Source: Bacteroidales bacterium (lineage in GTDB: Bacteria; Bacteroidota; Bacteroidia; Bacteroidales; UBA1715). From it: a DNA stretch of 9,204 nucleotides. The position numbers were made by a program, and so were the translations under genes. The DNA lies in assembly GCA_017618935.1 (NCBI GenBank), contig JAFZTG010000206.1:1-9204 (forward strand), written 5' to 3'. Below are positions 6,273 to 9,204 of this stretch, piece by piece. Below the pieces are notes generated by a model. The model made no database searches and was not told the origin of the DNA. It saw nothing but the letters and a program-made list of their open reading frames with translations. Each line of letters opens with the position of its first letter. The first letter of the stretch is position 1.

Positions 6273-9204
6273 TTATCGTATCACTACACGTTGTGCAATA
6301 TTAGCAACTTTCACTATATAAAGTCCTGTACGTTCGACAAAAATCTCATTTTCCGACACGGCATTCATTCCGTCTTTGCTAATGCAACGTCCACTGATGT
6401 CGAATATCTGAACATCGTGAATATCGGCATTCTCAACAACGACTATGTGAGATTTTGTATAGATAACCACTTGATTTTCAGCGACATCATCTACCGAAAC
6501 ATTGTCAGGAATCTTTGAGTTGATATAAGCATCTATCGCATTACGCAACACAACTACCTGAATATCAACGTCTTCTTGACGAGGGTTATCCTTTGCATAA
6601 ATCTCGTTTGCCGAGATACGGGCAGAGAACAAATCCATATATTCCAAATATGGATATTGTCCCGGTTTGTCGCCCGGACTTGTGGTATTCAACAAATTCG
6701 TGGCAATAGCGATAATTTCTTCCAATTTTGATTTGTCAACCGTAATTGGATTAGCGGATGCCAAGAATACCTCGATAGCATTTGTCAGAATCGTAACTTG
6801 ATTATCAACAACCTCCTGTATTGTAGCCATCTCATACGTTTGTTGAGCTTCGTTGATAGCAGATTGGAAAGCGGAAACGGCAGCAATAGGATATTGACCT
6901 GAGCCATCGCCCATATTTCCATTTGCGCGTGCCATTGTTGAATTTGCCTTCGCAATTGTCATTACCAAAACTGACTTGTCCGCGGTTATCACCAAAGACT
7001 GGAACAATTCTATTGCTTCTTGTAGGTTCTCAACGGCAATATTCAAGTCGATTTGCGTCAAAGAAACAGTTTCGTACACTGCTTTTGCTTCATTTATCGC
7101 ATTCTGCAACACTATCTTAGAACCGAAAGGATACTGTCCTTTATTTTGTCCTTCAACCGCACCTGAGTATAATGAGTTTGCGGTGGCGATAGTTGTTGCC
7201 AACGTCGTTCTGTCAAGTCTTTCAAGAGCATTTATGGCATTTTCCAACGTCGTATTCGCATTATTTACAATTTGTTGTTGTTCTTCAAACAGATTTCTAT
7301 CAACAGCATTAGCCTGTGCCAAGGCTTGTTGCAAAGCAATCCACGTATTCACAGCATAATCTGCCTCACGCAAATTAGCCACCGAAGCAATTGTTCTGTC
7401 AAGTTCGGTGTAAGATGCCTTACCTTTTTCCGTATAGATAGCCGTAATCGTCACGTTTGAAACAACATTCTCGTATGAACCGTTCCATCCGTCGAAAACA
7501 TAGCCCTCACGAGTAGGATTAGTAGGAGCAGTAGCCGAAGCACCATATTCTACCGTCTGATCTGACAAGATAGAATTATTCCAATCGACAAATTTCACGG
7601 TAAACGTTTTCACAGTGAAAATAGCCGTGATTGTCATATCCTTCGTTACCGAAGAGAAATCCTGATCCCAGTGATCGAAATTATATCCAAGTTTCACTGG
7701 AGTGCTTGGTGCAACAGCAGCAGCATTTTGAGTAACTTCCTGCGTTGAAACCACTTCACCGTCAACCACAAATTTTACGGTATATGTTTGAAATACCAAC
7801 GCTCCGATAGCGGCATTCAACGCCGTAGTTGCCTGGTCAATTTCCGACTGATTTTCAGCGAGCAGATTTCTGTCAACTGCTTCTGCCGAAGCCAATGCAG
7901 ATTGTAACACATTCCAACTATCGCTGGTGTAATCTGCCTGAATTTTTGCCTTCGCAACTGCAATTGCTTGGTCAAGAGCGGTGTAATTTGCCTTACTCAA
8001 CTCGGTATAATTTGCAACCACAATAGCATCGGCAGCAACATTTTGATACGTTCCAACCCATTCTTGGAATACATATCCTTCACGTGTCGGAGCTGACGGT
8101 GGAACGGCATTATTTCCGTACTCAATTATTTGAACGTTCAATTCTGTTCCATCCCAGTCAACAAACTTAATCGTAAACGTCTTGACTGCAAATTCGGCAA
8201 CAACCGTCACATCGGCTGTCACATTCGTATAATCGCCATTCCAAGCGACGAAATCATATCCTTCTTTCGTCGGTGTTACCGGAGCAGTTGCATTCTTGCC
8301 ATACTCTACCGTTTGCGAAGAAACCTCAATGCCATCAACTGTAAATGTCACCGTGAATGTCTTTACAACAAGACCACTCATTGCCGATGTCAGTGCCGAC
8401 GTCGCAACATCAACAATATTCTGGTCTGCGACAAACAAGTTTCTGTCAACTGCCTTGGCTGCCGTCAACGCAGAGGCAACTGCACTCCACGTAGATTCTG
8501 TATATTTTGATTGCGTCAATGCTTCTGCAGCAAGTATCGCATTATCAAGTTCCGTATATACAGCCTTGCCGTTTTCGGTGTAACTTGCCCGAATCGTTAC
8601 ATCGGCAGTAACATTTTCGTAAGAACCGTTCCAGCCAGAGAATGTGAAGCCTTCAACTTCTGGTGCTTCAGGAGCCGTTGCTGACTCGCCTTTCTTCACT
8701 GTCTGTTTCTTTAATTCATTTCCTTCCTTACCAAGGAACGTTACCGTATAAGTTTGTTCTACCAATGCGCTCATTGCCGACGTCAACGCTTCGGTTGCAG
8801 CATCTACTACAGACTGACTTTCAGCATACAAATCTTTATCTACTGCTTTCGCATTTGTCAACGCTGTTTGCAATGCCGACCACGATTGTGCCGTGTAATC
8901 ATCTTCGTTCAAAGTTTCTGCCTGAGCGATTGCAGCGTTCAAAGCAGTATAGTCGGCTTTGCCTTTTTCCGTATATTGAGCAGTAATCGTCACATCTGCT
9001 GTAACATTTTCGAACGAACCGCTCCAGCCAGAGAATGTAAATCCTTCAATTTCCGGTGCTTCAGGAGCCGTTGCTGATTCGCCTTTCTTCACTGTCTGTT
9101 CTTTGAGTTTTCCACCGTCCTTGCCAAGGAACGTTACCGTATAAGTTTGCTCTACCAACGCACTCATTGCCGACGTCAACGCTTCGGTTGCAGCATCTAC
9201 TACA
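6273..9204 (-). CDS. Large T9SS-type repeat surface protein, probable adhesin (partial, N-terminus outside window)
   Basis: At least 976 residues, open to the right edge. The last 58 bases of the window still encode repeat sequence (VVDAATEAL), so the true start lies beyond it. A TTG at 9179 is inside a repeat and is not a start. Order from N to C: part of a FIVAR-like repeat, then B-F-B-F-BB-F-BB-F, where B is a 60-62 residue Listeria-Bacteroides (Flg_new/InlB B-repeat) unit with a GxxxxAPxxPxxxGYxFxxW core and F is a 68-69 residue FIVAR-like helical unit with a YTxxSW...AxAVDRNL core. Three GQYP helical repeats and a C-terminal sorting domain follow. The protein is probably secreted by the T9SS and anchored or released at the surface. 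A stalk or adhesive role is inferred from the architecture, and no enzymatic domain is visible. TAA stop at 6275-6273; panE follows 4 bp later with no terminator between them. Confidence 0.88.
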   Translation of the reverse strand, partial: VVDAATEALTSAMSALVEQTYTVTFLGKDGGKLKEQTVKKGESATAPEAPEIEGFTFSGWSGSFENVTADVTITAQYTEKGKADYTALNAAIAQAETLNEDDYTAQSWSALQTALTNAKAVDKDLYAESQSVVDAATEALTSAMSALVEQTYTVTFLGKEGNELKKQTVKKGESATAPEAPEVEGFTFSGWNGSYENVTADVTIRASYTENGKAVYTELDNAILAAEALTQSKYTESTWSAVASALTAAKAVDRNLFVADQNIVDVATSALTSAMSGLVVKTFTVTFTVDGIEVSSQTVEYGKNATAPVTPTKEGYDFVAWNGDYTNVTADVTVVAEFAVKTFTIKFVDWDGTELNVQIIEYGNNAVPPSAPTREGYVFQEWVGTYQNVAADAIVVANYTELSKANYTALDQAIAVAKAKIQADYTSDSWNVLQSALASAEAVDRNLLAENQSEIDQATTALNAAIGALVFQTYTVKFVVDGEVVSTQEVTQNAAAVAPSTPVKLGYNFDHWDQDFSSVTKDMTITAIFTVKTFTVKFVDWNNSILSDQTVEYGASATAPTNPTREGYVFDGWNGSYENVVSNVTITAIYTEKGKASYTELDRTIASVANLREADYAVNTWIALQQALAQANAVDRNLFEEQQQIVNNANTTLENAINALERLDRTTLATTIATANSLYSGAVEGQNKGQYPFGSKIVLQNAINEAKAVYETVSLTQIDLNIAVENLQEAIELFQSLVITADKSVLVMTIAKANSTMARANGNMGDGSGQYPIAAVSAFQSAINEAQQTYEMATIQEVVDNQVTILTNAIEVFLASANPITVDKSKLEEIIAIATNLLNTTSPGDKPGQYPYLEYMDLFSARISANEIYAKDNPRQEDVDIQVVVLRNAIDAYINSKIPDNVSVDDVAENQVVIYTKSHIVVVENADIHDVQIFDISGRCISKDGMNAVSENEIFVERTGLYIVKVANIAQRVVIR
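6276..6470 (-). other. T9SS C-terminal sorting domain (Por secretion tail, type A-like)
   Basis: The last 65 residues have the beta-rich layout of T9SS sorting domains: a VVIYTKSHIVVVE strand pair, VQIFDISGRCIS (matching the family's V-x-I-Y/F-D-x-x-G-R core), an acidic segment, then GLYIVKV and a terminal RVVIR (the family's G-x-Y-x-V-x-V and K/R-V-x-I/V motifs). In known systems this domain directs outer-membrane passage and is then removed, with A-LPS or similar attachment of the cargo. The T9SS machinery itself is not in the window. Confidence 0.85.
6510..7217 (-). repeat. Three GQYP-type helical repeats before the sorting domain
   Basis: Three units of 76, 81 and 79 residues lie at 7217-6990, 6989-6747 and 6746-6510. 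Each starts with a D-K/R-x-x-L helix (LDRTTL, ADKSVL, VDKSKL), has a GQYP turn about 30 residues in (KGQYPFG, SGQYPIA, PGQYPYL), then an alanine-rich helix and a final helix containing a NAI or EAI core. They resemble FIVAR-like three-helix repeats found near the C-termini of secreted glycan-active or adhesive proteins. Third-unit sequence is the most diverged. A 13-residue linker (6509-6471) joins them to the sorting domain. Confidence 0.8.
7218..8360 (-). repeat. Two higher-order B-B-F repeat units of 573 and 570 bp
   Basis: Unit 8360-7788 consists of B (8360-8181), B (8180-7995) and F (7994-7788). Unit 7787-7218 consists of B (7787-7608), B (7607-7422) and F (7421-7218). In both, the first B has a FxVDG core and ends in VK with no linker (TVDGIEVSSQ, VVDGEVVSTQ). 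The second B has a KFVDW core, a PTREGYVF segment and a YTE linker leading into the F module. The matching order of two distinguishable B subtypes shows that the whole three-module block was duplicated, not single modules. These blocks are more diverged than the 393-bp units. Confidence 0.85.
8361..9204 (-). repeat. Tandem 393-bp B-F repeat units (two full, one partial at window edge)
   Basis: Unit 9146-8754 (B 9146-8961, F 8960-8754) and unit 8753-8361 (B 8753-8568, F 8567-8361) are each exactly 393 bp, or 131 codons. A partial F module at 9204-9147 precedes them. The two B modules agree at 52 of 62 residues by my count. The F fragment at 9147-9204 agrees with 8754-8811 at 55 of 58 bases, including 42 identical bases in a row (8770-8811 versus 9163-9204). 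The array very likely continues outside the window. The second F module is more diverged than the first. Confidence 0.9.

Noticed and set aside
8130..8583. Plus-strand open frames of 95-126 codons opposite the repeat protein
   Set aside because: They lie antisense to well-supported repeat modules and are cysteine- and arginine-rich shadows of the repeated DNA, with no family resemblance.
9177..9179. TTG as the start codon of the large repeat protein
   Set aside because: The frame stays open to the window edge and the upstream codons encode VVDAATEAL, identical to the next repeat, so the gene simply continues outside the window.
8361..9204. CRISPR-like regular repeats
   Set aside because: The period is 393 bp, the repeats are in frame and encode protein modules, and there are no short repeats with unique spacers.

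Overview
The window looks like a chromosomal piece of a Bacteroidota bacterium, most likely a Bacteroidales-type lineage with a type IX secretion system (T9SS). The grounds are a T9SS-like C-terminal sorting domain on a repeat-rich surface protein, A-rich leaders without clear Shine-Dalgarno sites, one promoter-like match to the Bacteroidota TTG/TAnnTTTG pattern, moderate-to-low GC, and family content (Listeria-Bacteroides repeats, MORN/YwqK-type repeats). The exact genus cannot be read from the sequence.

Every gene I can support lies on the minus strand, so transcription runs from base 9204 towards base 1. In that order: (i) 9204-6273, the C-terminal part of a large T9SS-type surface protein made of alternating InlB/Flg_new-like B-repeats and FIVAR-like helical repeats, then three 'GQYP' helical repeats and a sorting domain; its N-terminus is outside the window. 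(ii) 6268-5348, a ketopantoate reductase family enzyme (PanE/ApbA), starting 4 bp after the surface protein. (iii) 5318-1914, an exported protein of 1134 residues with about 20 degenerate MORN/YwqK-like repeats and a C-terminal region of about 445 residues that I do not recognise. (iv) 1825-1370, a small stand-alone HsdR-N-like PD-(D/E)XK protein. (v) 1373-33, tilS, the tRNA(Ile2) lysidine synthetase, whose GTG start overlaps the previous stop. (vi) 26-1, the first eight codons of another gene.

The genes form two tightly packed groups: surface protein-panE-MORN protein (gaps of 4 and 29 bp) and HsdR-N protein-tilS-next gene (4-bp overlap, then a 6-bp gap). They are separated by the only real intergenic gap (1826-1913, 88 bp), which holds a candidate promoter and a weak hairpin. 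The second group looks like housekeeping and the first like cell-envelope functions with one metabolic gene. I see no functional pathway joining all of them. No gene-free stretch longer than 300 bases exists, and I found no tRNA, rRNA, CRISPR array or insertion sequence.

The most interesting parts are the unassigned C-terminal region of the MORN-like protein and the layered repeat architecture of the surface protein. That architecture has two periodicities (393 bp and about 570 bp), with near-identical DNA towards the window edge.
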